Assembly (NCBI GenBank): GCA_964020975.1
Contig: OZ026623.1
Coordinates: forward strand, 74,058,785-74,122,784
Length of the DNA: 64,000 bases
Direction of reading: 5' to 3'
Origin: Hermodice carunculata
Taxonomy: Eukaryota; Annelida; Polychaeta; Eunicida; Amphinomidae
How positions within the stretch are numbered: the first letter of the stretch is position 1; each line of letters starts with the position of its first letter. A model generated the notes under the pieces. The model was given only the letters and a program-made list of their open reading frames with translations, searched no databases and had not been told where the DNA came from. Made by a program: the position numbers and the translations under genes. Below are positions 25,862 to 38,094 of this stretch, piece after piece.

Positions 25862-26499
25862 TATGTTCTTGAACATTAAGCGTAGAGCACACGCATTTCA
25901 GATGTAGTATGTCACAAATACGTACATAACTAAATATCCTAATTTGTAGAGACTTGAATGTATACCTCTAACTTGTTCACTTGATTGAATTCTGGTGTTT
26001 CCCTACTATCTTCGCGCGTATAACTCTGTTCATATTCTCATGTTATTAAAGGCCAGGCAATATAGCAGTTTATGGGATGTTAAAAATGTCGCGTAATTTT
26101 AAAATTGAGAAATAAGTGTTACGTCTGTTTAAATAAGTTTTTTAAGTTATGCTATACTTTATCATATATTTTCTAAATGAATTTGTTTGTATCATTTTTT
26201 TCTGTCATAACAAGTAGTGAATTCGTTCCTGCGTTCTGGATCCTCTTGGCGAAACATCAGACAATTAAAGCATTCGTCATGAAAGTCTGTCTCCCCACTA
26301 TTGTGTGTGACAGGAAGCATATTTTGACACAAATTCGCGCCAAGCACTGGCTTCACGCTCTGTGCTGGTCTGGAACATTTGGGCACCGACTGGTGCAATT
26401 TTGTCACGGACCTGATGTTTGCCACTTGATTGACATGTAAGCATGCAACTTTTGTATTGTTTTTTTTCTTTAATTGGAAGTACTACGATTCCAGATTAA

Positions 26500-26542
26500 A
26501 AAACAAACAAACAAACAAACAAACAAACAAACAAACAAACAA
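26500..26542. repeat. (AAAC)n microsatellite
   Basis: About ten aaac units in the receptor intron. Confidence 0.95.
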
Positions 26543-26766
26543 GAAAAAACTACCCACATACACACTCTCATATGCACATACATATGAACGTACATACATG
26601 CATATATACATGGTTAGCTATTATTCTTCTGGCAATGTCGAGTTCACACCAAAGTTTAAACCACTTTCTTCAAGCAAACCTGTTCATGATTATCCGGTAC
26701 ATTTGTGATAGTTGATTAGTATTTGCAGTTTTGGATCTGCTAATGATATTAAAGTGGCTCTTTCCC

Positions 26767-26844
26767 ATATATATATATATATGTGTATATATATATATAT
26801 ACATATGTATATACATATATATATACATATATATATGTATATAC

Positions 26845-26887
<43 letters not shown>
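26767..26887. repeat. TA-rich compound microsatellite
   Basis: Alternating (TA)n and catatatata/tgtatata units about 120 bp long in the receptor intron. Confidence 0.95.
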
Positions 26888-27405
26888 TATATTACCTTGC
26901 ATACAAACCATTTACAGATCCAACTGTCATGAACTAGGTATTTCCCTTGAACCGATGGTCTGAAACCCTTTGGCTGTCAACATTAACGTAGATGCTTTCG
27001 ATACGATAATGTAAAATTAACTGTAATGTGAAGATATTTAGATTCAACAAAAAGCTTTATTGCTTTCGATGTTGATAAATATCATATTTGCTATTAACAA
27101 TGTTAATAAGTAATGTCAGGGAAACATTGCTTCTTGTGTAGTTTGAACAGATAATTTCCCTTTGCTGCATAAGTTTTGCTTTTTGATGTTTCAGTTTCGG
27201 TTGTGCACAGAATTGAAACTGTAAATATGTACATGACTCAATAAAATGACGTTTCTCTTGATGTACCGGAAGAAGCAAGCATTGTGACACTAATGGTATA
27301 ATTTGAAACTTGATTACAGTGCACATACGTGTCATAACTTTTGCCACTTTATGGTGTTCACAGAATACAAACTAAAATTTTATTGATATGGAATCGAGCA
27401 CCTAC

Positions 27406-30400
27406 CTGACCTATTCGTAAACCTATATACACCAGGGATGAAGCAAAGAGTTTCTCGAAAATGTTATGAAAAATATAGGAAAAAGCCGCATGGTTGAAAA
27501 TTTGCATATCATGTAGATCATTTATAACAGTAAGACATGCGCCTTCTTTTTGACATTTGCCACTAGCTTGGACCCAACTGATAGCTGTATTTGTCACTGT
27601 ACTATATATTTGAGTAGTAAATGAATAAGCCTGTGATGACCCTATACGTAAAATCCTTTTAGGTTGAGAAAAACGTTTTGGATAGTTGTAATAACTGTGC
27701 ACAGGGTGTGACCATTCGAACAATTCCCGAAGCTGAGGTGAACACTTTGAATACTCAGCTACCAGCACAACTTTACATGCATCAGGGGCTGTCTTTACTA
27801 CTGTTACTAGCGATATTGAGTTGTGATCTCCAAAATGTAGATATCCCAAAGGTAATAAAAGCTGATAAGAACATTTTGGCAGTCCATCCCATGTCCATTT
27901 ATTTATGCCCTGAATAATTTCTAATGTGTAGGAAAAGTTACAGGCTTGTTTTTACGTTGAGGATCAAATTGGATTCCGAGAAGAGTGGACGATTTATCTT
28001 TATTTTCAACCAACCATATTGCTTTGTCAGCATACATCTAAAGCATTTGTACGCATAACGTTCTTGAATATAAGTATTATTACCATCATTAAAAATATCC
28101 TCACATGGGGAAAATGAAAAGTTTATAAAAATTTTCATGATCCGTAAAGCACACCTTAACGTTGACAAAAAAATAAATTTTCTTGTAACATGGAAAAAGC
28201 CTTCTTGGGCAGGATAAGATGTCGTATCAACGAATGTGTACAGCATCCAGCCAAGTTGGACCGCACATAGTGCAGGAAAAGGTATGTTCTCTTTGCTTAC
28301 ATAGTTCGTGTGCAAGAAAGCACTATAACGTGACCTGGTGCAAAGGGAAATTAACAGTTCACATAATGAAGGCAGTACGATCTGATCATTAGGGAAATGC
28401 GTAATGACCAAACACTCCGGCTTTTTAACAGTATACACCCTTCTTAATACCTTTCCCGATATACTATCACTTGGAAGGGAACATGCTTGTGATGACCCTC
28501 TGCAAATTGTTTGTATGACGGAAAACTGAATATTTGGTTCAATGTCTAGGGAGTACGAAAATACAATTACACTAAGAAATTGGTTATATGACACAAATTT
28601 GATGGGTTCTTGCAATCTCCATGGTCGCCATGTGCCACAGTATGGACCAACTAAGTTTGTAGATGAAATATTGCTCGTATCGTATATGACCAATCCTGCA
28701 TGGTCACAACCCTTTACGTCGATATCTATCCATTGAAATTTTGTCAAGGAGAAGCTAATAAAATGGTAAATTTTTGTCACAAATGTTATACATAGTGATA
28801 GGAACTGTCTTTTATATTGGTTCAGGGACCATGCAAGGGCTAAGCAGAGTAAGCTATGTCGAACTAAATAGGGCTTCAGAAACACTGGTATCGTTAATTG
28901 ACTCCAGAATAAAATATTAAAGATCCAACCTTGTCTATGGCCATTAGGAAGCATTACTGAGGCTATAAATATATGGCCACTAGTAAGGACAGTGCACTCG
29001 ATTAGGCTCGTCATTAGAGCAGGGCTAGTCTTCATATACGCAAATCCACTACCAATTGGACCATTGATTATTCTAAAGTTTAAAATATTTACATGGTTAG
29101 AAGCGATACAAAGCAAAGCTTCATAACGAAAACCAATCATGCTTTTCATAAACCAATTTATCCTCATAAAATTTGCTGTACTTGTGTCAATGCGTCTTAT
29201 TTTAATTGACGCAGATAAAGAAAACATTTTCGTCTGGGCGTCTTGTATACTGACCCAATGTACAAGAAAATGATAAGAAAGTGAAAGAGCAATGGACATA
29301 CATGCAGTTTGATATTTACACTTAGGAAAGAAAGATATGAAATAACACTGACTTTTGGAAACAATATTGATGTTCTTGTGGCGCCCGCAAAAGCGTTTCG
29401 AATTACGTATTTTTATCTCTGTTGACTTGGTGCGGATATTTCCACGTTGACTGCACATTTCTTTTGAGGCAAACTGCACTACTCCCGTAAACATAAAATA
29501 TCCAAATGTGCAAAACCCTGGAGAACCAGCGAACATATTTAGTACAGTGACGTTAACTGATGAACATTGCTTCCCAACAATCACCCAGCGTAGCATTTCA
29601 AATTCTGATTCAAAGCACCATTTGTTCTTATTATATAATAAATGGCCACATGCTGCTGTAAAAAGAGTCAAAGAATGGAACTGTCTGAAAGAGTTGGCAC
29701 TGCTGAAGTTAAGTATATTGATCGGCGCAATGGAACACGTGTAAACATAACGACCGACACATTCGTGTAGTATTTCACTAGCCAAAACAATTGAATCAAA
29801 ATTCCAATTTATACACCATACCAATGCTGTGCGAACATTTAGAGAGTGCTTTGTATTGGATGTTGGCTTTATTATTTGGTACGATATCATTGCATATGTG
29901 CAAGACACAGTTCCGTAACGCTGGGATATAGAAAAAAGCATCTTGTAACAGGTGGACAGGAGTACACGGTGTCCATGGAAAGGAAAACACCTGAATTTTA
30001 CCTGACTATTCCTCTTTCGTAATTCACACGAATTTGCATTCAATGGATTTATGACTCCATAATCCCATATTAATTCAAAAGTACCTTGCCTCCTGTTTAT
30101 GCTGCTAAATAATGTAAGGTTCCACCTGGAATGTAGTTTGCCTTGAAACACAAGGATTTGTCTTGAGGTGTATATTTCCATGGTCCCTATGGGTGATGCG
30201 ATATTTTTGTTATTGAAATATGAACATACCTTTGCATGGTGTCCAGGACTGCAAACCCTTGATTTGTTCAGATAAGTGCATTCTTTTGTAAGGAATATTT
30301 TTCTTGAACTGAGTGGATTTTGAGCACATGTTTTGATTTTGCACAAACAATGCCCTAGGAATACAGTACATTTCATCAGACAAGTTAGAAGAAGAGAATC

Positions 30401-30424
30401 TATGGCCAAATTCAATATTAACAT
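27406..30424 (-). CDS. 5' coding exon of the LGR/GRL101-like receptor (signal peptide, CUB, start of CTLD)
   Basis: The exon encodes about 1,006 residues. The start is ATG at 30424 (A at -3, in-frame TGA just upstream). It gives the hydrophobic leader MLILNLAIDSLLLTCLMKCT, ending near a Cys-rich start. An 828-residue frame then runs to 27938. It is Cys-rich and includes a clear CUB domain at residues about 562-640 (IDIDVKGCDHAGLVIYDTS ... LVGPYCGTWRPW ... LSVIVFSYS). Earlier parts look like diverged CUB-type modules, but I cannot assign them firmly. From about 27950 the same protein continues in another frame into the first half of a C-type lectin domain (SWVQASGKCQKEGACL near 27580-27533, VYIGLRIGQ at the end). 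The frame change falls in a run of five A (minus strand, 27949-27953); one A fewer would keep the frame open. The exon ends at CAG|GTAGGT. It joins the exon at 13674. Confidence 0.82.
27949..27953 (-). other. Homopolymer frame change inside receptor exon 1
   Basis: The upstream frame stops 8 bp beyond this A5 run, while the downstream frame is open from about the same place through the lectin-domain half. A single extra A explains both. The 35-bp distance between possible GT and AG here is too short for an intron. It may be an assembly indel, an allele, or a real inactivating change. Confidence 0.7.
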
Positions 30425-32267
30425 CGTTCATTAAAGTGGAAAGTAACGGAACAATAATATCTCATCAGCGACCATTTTATGAACAACCATATGCACGTAG
30501 TGGAGTTCAACTCGGTTATTCCACGCCAGATGCTCCCGTAACGTGGGTACACATGAGAACTTGATAATTGGCGTGTATGATCTCTTTTGGATCTACGTTC
30601 ATCATTTAGCGAGTAAATGTGACGGTTACGTTTTTAATTCAATGGGAGCTGAAAAGACATTAAATTAGCATCTTGAATCTTACCACAGCATTTTTCCTTC
30701 TTCCATCCATCTGTACCCTTTTTCTAACCCCCTTTTACATTTTCCTTTTCTTTTGTAAGACTGTAAGCCTGGACTGGACAGCGATCTCTTGAAACTCAAC
30801 GAACGTGGACCGTGAATAGCTTATCTTCACTGGAAGTGGTCACATCTTAAGCAAATGTCTTTGTGATTTTATCATTTCTGGGTCTTAAGACATCTCTCAA
30901 AAGTGGTTTAGCCAATTACTATTTAATCCAGCAGTGAAACATATAAAAGCCACACACGCAATCATTCATGTTTAAGATTATATGCAAAACCATTCTTTTA
31001 TACACTTTGCCAACCCTGGGCTACACAATTCTCGAGATATTATCCGAAAATTGAATCGACTTTATTTGCTTTGTGGCTTTTGGAAAGAAGGTAAAGACAC
31101 CACAAATGTAGTCCCTGTTGAGAACAAATATCATGTTGTGTATCATAATAGTAGGAACTTCATGTATAGTTCTTGTGGTGGCATCCAGCTAGCTGAGATT
31201 TTGGTATAGAGTAACTGGTAAATACCATCCATACGAAGAAACTGAGACCTCTGGCCATTACACGTTTTTTATATTTTATTGTAGATCAGTGTCATGGATA
31301 TTGTAATTTCAAGTTAGGCACTGAATGAACACGTCAGCTTTAAATCGGAGGATGCAAACAAAACAAAATAGTAGAGAGATCTGTGCACCCGTTTCCATAA
31401 AAACATGTTCTGCTGTATTTTATTTTGCTGCCTTGTTGGGTTGAAATTTATGACTACTGATAATGTTTTTTGACCTATTTGCTTGTTTGAAAGAAAGTAC
31501 ATTTAAATTTACGTAAACAGATGGCAATGTTGTTTGGTGACGTAAACATTCGAACTCTGTTGGAGTGTATATTTAACAGCAAGAAGGATCTGATGAGCCC
31601 ATGCTCAACTGTCATATGATAAACACAGCAAACTGAAAAGGGCCTACCTTGATTGAAAATGAGTTTGAAACAATCCCTATTGACTTACATGGTTATCTGT
31701 TAGAATGCATGCATTAACCGAAACCTACCAGAATTGAAACATTGATTAAAAACCAGCAGTCTAGAGAAGTGAACATAAAAAAAAATAGCAGCGCTATCGG
31801 TTGGATAAATTATGAGGATCCTCAGAATTGTCTGTATGCAACTATGCAATTTTGAAGTAAATTGACTCAGGAGTTTTGGGGATTAAAAAGACAAAAAATA
31901 AATCCCCCCCCCGCCACACACACATGAAAATGCCGGATGACATTGGAAAATAATCATTGAAACAAAGAATGAGTCACATAAGGTACATCTCTACCAAGCT
32001 TAAACTAAATTAGGTCGACCATTTTGGAGAAGACGTCACATTGAATTCCATTGCAAACCCCGTTTACATACATAATGATTGACAGGAACGAATTAACCGA
32101 CACATACTTGAATTGAAAAATGCGTTAAAATTCAGGAATTCACCGAGTCTCCACCTGATAAATATCAACTCTCGAAAAGGGATTTAGAAATATGAATATT
32201 GTATGGCAGACAGTTAAGTAATCGACAATACTATAGTTAAAACAAGAATAAAAAACACAAAAAAAAC

Positions 32268-32296
32268 CAAACAAAACAAAACAAAACAAAACAAAA
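32268..32296. repeat. (AAAAC)n microsatellite
   Basis: About six aaaac units on the plus strand. Confidence 0.9.
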
Positions 32297-32585
32297 AGAT
32301 GAAAACTGAAATCTTTTAAAATAAGACATAGTAAAATAAAAAGGTGCACACACATAGATCCCCTATTGTACTCCTCTATGATATTTACCCGAGATCCAGG
32401 AAAATAGTTGGTTGTATCAGAACTCCAGCATAATAGACAATATAAAATAAAACAACATGATATTTGGTAATTTTGTATACTGCTGAAAAGGGATGACCAG
32501 ATAACATGCAGTTAAGGGAAGTTAACAGCATAAATCCCATTGAATGACACAAGAAACATTACTGACACTGACATAGAGACAGACA

Positions 32586-32608
32586 AACACACACACACAC
32601 ACACACAC
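32586..32608. repeat. (AC)n microsatellite
   Basis: About eleven pure AC units. Confidence 0.95.
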
Positions 32609-33039
32609 TGATGCAATCATATATGCTTATGTATGTATGGTTGCATGCATACACGTATGCATAATGTATGTGTATATGTATGTTGATTCAGCATTTATAT
32701 TTCTTTATGCATGTTTTGTATGGAAGGGGAAGTAGTCCAAACTAATAATTAATTAATTTCCTTGGGACACATATTTTGGTGTTTACACATACCTTAGTGT
32801 GAGTAGTGTGAGGAGGAGGCATCTGAAGTTGACATCATCAAAGAAGAAAGCCCTGGGTCTTTTACCCCCTCAACAGCTCGGTGATAGTTGTATTTAGGAA
32901 GACTATGAACAATGTTTAATATCTCAGTTACCCTCAAACCAGTATTTCTGATGGTAGAAGGCCGTTTTGATGATTTACACTGTAATCGGGGGATTAGATG
33001 TTACCCTGAATGATTTGACTCATTTATTGCCAGAATGAA

Positions 33040-33490
33040 ATCGGACACTCGCCTTGACTGTGATGGTTTCATATCAGAACATTTGAAATACCACAACTCA
33101 AATCTTCTGCAGAAAGACTAGCTATCAGGGTATACCTTTCTAATGTCTTGAAATATTATCCCATGTATTCTGCAACTAGGGGTTACAGTTCCAGTTCCAG
33201 TTCCAGTTTTGAAGAAGAGTAGTCCAATTCCTGATGAGCCACAAAATTATAGGCCTATCACTGCAAACAAAACTTGTCGAATTACCATATGACAATTCTG
33301 ACAACACCCAGTTTTGGTCCAGTCAGGGTGGAGACACGTATATGGGTTGAACCTCTTGTAAAATAAATTTTTACCTACTTACTAATGTGTGGTCTTGATG
33401 TTGATCATCTGTCTAAATCCTCTCTGCTTACGCTGTACTCAATACAAAACAGTGCTGTTAAGCTATGCCGTGGTGTTAGAAAGAATCCCT
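33040..33490 (+). mobile_element. Decayed LINE fragment (RT, internally deleted)
   Basis: The plus strand reads a pre-RT1 region (DGFISEHLKYHN near 33062) and the hallmark PQNYRPIT block near 33235-33262. Then, after what seems an internal deletion, there is a C-terminal LINE-like LYSIQNSAVKLCRGV near 33430-33475. Stops and frame changes make it non-coding. It is a CR1/L2-type LINE remnant; the clade is a guess from the motif style. Confidence 0.72.
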
Positions 33491-34948
33491 CCATTTAAAG
33501 TTATTTAATTTTTTTTTTTTAAATACACATGCCTATGGCTGTGTGCAGGTGACAAAGTCAACTGACGTCAAAGTAGGCAATGTGTGAAAGGGGAAAGAAC
33601 AACCATTTTTGCCCATATGCCCATATAAACCGAAGGGGGTTATGCTATCTACTGCGTCCATGTGACCCTTCTTTCAATAAGGGGTCTATTATACTTGTTT
33701 TCATTCAAACAACAAAGCTATAGGCCATTGTTATTGTCTCCCAAAACTACAGGGTGCTTATAATTCAGTCAGGCAGTGCATTGTGTCTAGTGAAGGTAAG
33801 AGGCGCATTTCAAGCACTGGGCCTAATAAGTTAACTTGTGAAGTCACATGCCCATTTGAAACCCTGTGTGGTCCTATGACGTATGATTTAATGCACCATC
33901 AGCATAATTCTTAATCTTGTAACTTAGGTTACAGGGACAATTCCATGCATGGTATCATCTACTGTTTGGCATTGTGATTGAGTGTTAGGCCTAAATATTC
34001 AGTTTTGGGTGACTATCAGCATGTTTCTGTGCCTCCTAAGGTGACAAGTTTTAGTAATTTGTACAAACAGGGTTGTTTTTTTGTTTCTCGCCGTAAATTT
34101 TCAGTTTTTGAGTAAGTACCAGCACGTGCAGGCCTAAGTCTCTGACTCTACAGATAGGATTGTATAATAGCCGACATCAGTAACTTCATGCCAATACTCC
34201 ACGACCATGGAATTCTTCTGGACGTCATCCAAAACAGAGTTCATATGTATATACACATAAGAGTTATTATCAACTGGGTAAATACAAAAAAAGAAAAAAA
34301 AGCCAAACAAAATTTAACAATTCTTCATCTTAAAAAAAAGAGTCAAATAAAGTCAGTTGATTATGCAAGAGTCTGACGTCTGAATGAATTTTCCAATTTG
34401 ACAGTGTTTCAATATTTTAAACCTTCGTCACTTTGTTATTTTCAGTTTGGATTGTTGTCAAAATTCTTATCGAATTTCCGTTGTAGAAGTTTGATATCTA
34501 AGTAAAACCAAGCTCGTGTGTGTAGGGGTATACATGTGGCGTGTGGCATATTTCTTAGAGTACACTGAGCATTATGTTTCTTTTTTTCACTGATGGTATT
34601 ATGTCCGGCATAGTAAAACAACTAAGTAGACCTTGTAACTGGTTCTCGGGTATTATTACTGATGCAGTTCCCCTTATCATGTTCCACAAGCAAAAATAAA
34701 GGTATTCACCAGCAAGCTCTGCTCTGGCAACGTCTTAACCAAACAGCCGAGCACGTGTATTGAAAAAGACTAAAACATTGTTCCTAGTGGACCCATAGCT
34801 CTGGCCTTCATTCAGGTACCGGGGAGGGAGCATTATGATGCAGTTTTCAGAAAATGTGAGTACCCACATAATTCAGTTCAGTCAACTAGTTGGTCAACTG
34901 ATATGAATGAGCTCCTAGGATAGTCATCACTTATGTTACAATAATACT
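33491..34948. other. Unassigned spacer
   Basis: Non-repetitive AT-rich sequence with nothing recognised. Confidence 0.55.
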
Positions 34949-35099
34949 CAGGGCTCTACAATTTGCATGTCTTTTAATCCGGGAGAAGTAAAAAAAATTG
35001 TGGGGGAGAAGTACAATTTTGAATATATAACATGTAAAAGATAGGGGCATTTGTTGCTGGACAAGATTAGTAGACTCCAAAGAGAATTGTAGAGCCCTG
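34949..35099. mobile_element. hAT-like MITE, about 150 bp
   Basis: A perfect 15-bp inverted repeat bounds it: CAGGGCTCTACAATT at 34949-34963 and AATTGTAGAGCCCTG at 35085-35099. Extending by one base keeps the pairing. The CAGGG-type terminus is typical of hAT elements. I could not see an 8-bp target duplication, so the superfamily call is tentative. It has no coding capacity. Confidence 0.75.
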
Positions 35100-36087
35100 A
35101 AGTGAAACAATAAAACAATACATTTTTTTCTGCTAACATGCTGAAAATTTAGGGTCGGTAGGTCAGTTATTTCATTTTATTCAATTTTATAGACTGAAAT
35201 TGCGGAAATTAATAAATATCAACTTTTCAGATGTACATGTATTATATTTTAATTTGAACTGTATACAATGCATGGTACGATGAGAGACATGTAAGAAGCC
35301 TTCAAAATTCATTTACAACATTGTCTGCTCGGTGTTTCCTGTCAGATTTTGACCCTGAAACACAACAAAAACAACAACAACAGCAGCAACAACAACAACA
35401 ATAACAACAAAACGTTGAGGATTTCAGAGAGGGTTTGTCAGGTTACCTGTTAGCATAAACAAAGGCCTTATTGTGTGTGTCACTTATGTGCCATGAAAGT
35501 TGACATGCCACTCTAAGAAAACATATGGGGAAGACTAAGCTTACTTATCAGGAATAATATTAAGTACTTAGAAAGGTGGGTCTATTTTGTGCCATTTCAT
35601 CTCACTTTACAAAATTGACGGCCTATCGTAAATTATACAGAATTTGGTGGGTCCTGAGCCATTTTAGGAGTATAAGTTATGGGTATTCTTCCATTTTTAT
35701 AAACTATGGATCCAGGACCAACCAAAGAATTAATGTGTCCCTGATAATAATAATGTGGCTGGTCTTTGCTTCAGGAACCGCCCCCCAGCGAGTAAGGATA
35801 GGGAAAAGTATTAATGGTGATTACTATTATACATGCATGAGGATTAAATACATGGCATATACAATGATATAGTCAATACAGGACATGTATTTAGCCCTCA
35901 TACATACATGTATAATATGATGTTTGTAACTATTGAGGTGTCTCAGTCAGTCACACAGACATATATAATACATGGTATCCATGTTTATTCCAAAAGGTGA
36001 TATGCCTGATAATTAAAACTTGGGCATTTTATACGAATATCAAGAGTTCTGGCTGGTCTGGCTGTGCTTAATGGCGGAGCACATCTC
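35100..36087. other. Unassigned spacer
   Basis: No gene is seen. It contains a (CAA)n-rich tract. Confidence 0.55.
35367..35410. repeat. (CAA)n imperfect microsatellite
   Basis: caa units with a few cag and taa interruptions. Confidence 0.9.
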
Positions 36088-36325
36088 TTAACCCTTTCCC
36101 CCTTGAATTAAGACTGAGTCAACCGCTTTCCTTGACATGGGTTGGACACTAAGTGCCCAACCCATGCCATGGAAAGCTGTTGACCTGGGGCATGTGATCT
36201 TGAAAAGTTCATGTACATTTCTCAGTCAAATTGTTTTTATAACTGTTGAAATTAGTTAAAAACACTGAAGCAGACGACATTTGACCACCAGCCGGTTTTG
36301 GCCGGTTTGAGAGGGAAAGGGTTAA
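36088..36325. mobile_element. piggyBac-type MITE flanked by TTAA
   Basis: TTAA at 36088-36091 is followed by CCCTTTCCC, and GGGAAAGGG is followed by TTAA at 36322-36325. A TTAA target duplication with a CCCTTT start is the piggyBac pattern. Inside is a long nested hairpin, 36118-36184, whose arms include gtcaac/gttgac and CATGGGTTGG/CCAACCCATG. It has no coding capacity. A related element lies at 56165-56408 and a partial one at 57488-57633. Confidence 0.75.
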
Positions 36326-36420
36326 GAGTGTCAATTTGGAGACTGAGGCAACAGCTTTCCGCTGGCACTTTGCACACAATGCACGCAAAGTGCCCTGATG
36401 CAAGCTGTTGATCAGGACTT
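36326..36420. mobile_element. Second, adjoining hairpin of the same MITE family (partial)
   Basis: It abuts the previous element's right TTAA. A hairpin with arms GGCACTTTGC (36364) and GCAAAGTGCC (36385), nested within caacagctt/aagctgttg arms, aligns with the left part of the element at 56165 (gtgtca ... ctgag.caac ... cacaatgcac ... gcaagctgtt). No right terminus is seen. Confidence 0.55.
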
Positions 36421-38094
36421 TACTTTCACCACAATACTAAGCTTGCTGTAATTTTTAGAATTATGCACAAATTACACTTTTTAGTCCCAGATTGACTCTT
36501 TTGAGGTAAGATAAATGCAGGCCAGCTTTTGAGCATGAACAAAGTAGGCCGTGAAGTTTTATTGTTTTTCTGGGAAAACCCTGATAGTGTAATGCAGAAA
36601 AAAATGAAACAGAAAACAAACATTGTGTTTTACCTAAAGTATATGATAATTAGATGGCACTGCCTAAAACAATGGTAGTGTGTACAGTGTAGTGTAGTGT
36701 AACATGTATAAGTAATTTATTGTCTCTTTTTCTTTTGTAATTAACTTTTCAGTGCCACCTTGATGGACATAGCAATAACAGTAGTGCAGTTATATAGCTG
36801 GATTTATACTTTCTGTGTCATGGTGTTATGACACCAGTATGTGTGTGCGTATTTATGTTTAATTGTAATTATCACTTGTTGCCCCAGAGGGTACTTTTGT
36901 ATGTATGTGCTATGGTCCCTCGCGGATCTTTATTGCAAAATGTATTTTTTCTACAATACTGTTACGCTATAGAGGAACAGTATTACGTATTCACTTAAGC
37001 AATTTTTGGTAACTGTAACTGCATAGGGTAGTGGAGACAGTGTTCGCTTTTCGATAAATAATTTCTGGATGCGACTTTACAGTTGTTAGTGTACTGATAG
37101 ATGTCACATGCAGCGTTCCTGCTTGATACCAATCATGGCACTCTACAGGGCACAAAACGGCGATTTACGACGAGCGGAAGCAGTTTTTACGCTCAAAAAG
37201 CAAAGATATGTTTTTATTTGTGTAAAATTTTTTGCAAAATTATAAAATTTACCAAGTCCTAGTTGTGACAGTTTATGCGTTTTGATGAGAATATAACAAT
37301 GGATTATTTTGACAGGTGACCAGCTTGATATATACATGTTGGAATTGTCCACGCAGCATACCTGCCATGCAGCAATTGAGTGACGGCCGCATCATAATTA
37401 GTTTCCAGTACCTCGGCCCTCGCATTCGAGACTATTTTAACATGTTTGTAAATATCTTAAATGACTTTATCAGAAGCATCTCAACATCACTTCTTCCATT
37501 GCAACTCATCCTGATATGCTTATAGTACTATAAATTCAAGGTGACCGAAAAGTGTTTCCAGCAGTAAGAGAAACAAGATAGAATTGAGACACTACTTGCT
37601 AAATGTGTCACTTTCTGGTCACGTGACACATTGAAAGAAAGTTCAGGAAATCCCCTGATCCGACATGGCGTCTGCTTTTGATGGATAACATGACTTTACA
37701 GCAAATTTGACGACTTTTGTTTCTTGGTCCTTACAACCTGATAGTAAAAACAGAATGGTGGCACACAAAAATGAACAGAGAGAGAAAAAAAGTAAAATTT
37801 TGCCAAAATAACGGGAGCTGCTTGGCCTAAACAACCTTTCCCATGAGTGGAATCCAGCTGCCGAACACAGCACGAAAGAAAAATATGGAATGATGTGACA
37901 GATGTGCAGCACGGTTAATGAGTGGATGGGGTGACCGAAAACTGCCTTCGACTGAAAACTGCCTCCATTACCCTACACTTTTTATCTAATGCAGAGAGTG
38001 AAACAAAATGTGGTGGTAGTTTTTCAGGCAATAAAACAGAGGCAAAACACCAGCATGTATCATGAAACATATCTACCTGCACCAGTCTGTACTG
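36421..38094. other. Unassigned spacer
   Basis: No supported gene. A stretch at 37380-37500 faintly resembles a LINE C-terminus (SFQYLGPRI) but is too weak to call. Confidence 0.5.

Larger units (their letters stand above)
13675..27405 (-). other. 13.7-kb intron of the receptor gene (phase 0)
   Basis: The donor CAG|GTAGGT (intron starts at 27405) and the acceptor tttacatattacag (ends at 13675) are both in phase 0. Joining the exons gives YIGLRIGQ-DMQPIWVTNDSIIVNQW. This restores the WIGL...W.W.d....y.nW core of a C-type lectin domain, so the splice is well supported although no transcript was available. The intron holds a LINE remnant, an intact-looking Tc1 transposon and many microsatellites. 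Confidence 0.85.
25862..27405. other. Unassigned intronic sequence with microsatellites
   Basis: No gene is recognised. It holds an (AAAC)n run and a long TA-rich tract, listed separately. Confidence 0.55.
30425..33039. other. Receptor 5' flank and unassigned sequence
   Basis: This should include the receptor promoter and 5' UTR, but no convincing core promoter motif was seen. An ATG at 30431 (minus) overlaps the start out of frame in a weak context. Simple repeats occur near 32268-32296 and 32586-32608. Confidence 0.5.

Noticed and set aside
10483-30424. Two independent genes (a CUB/lectin protein and a GPCR)
   Set aside because: The lectin domain is incomplete in each half and becomes complete when joined through matching phase-0 splice sites, so one gene is the better reading.
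37318-37525. Possible LINE C-terminal scrap (SFQYLGPRI)
   Set aside because: Only one weak motif, with no neighbouring RT blocks.
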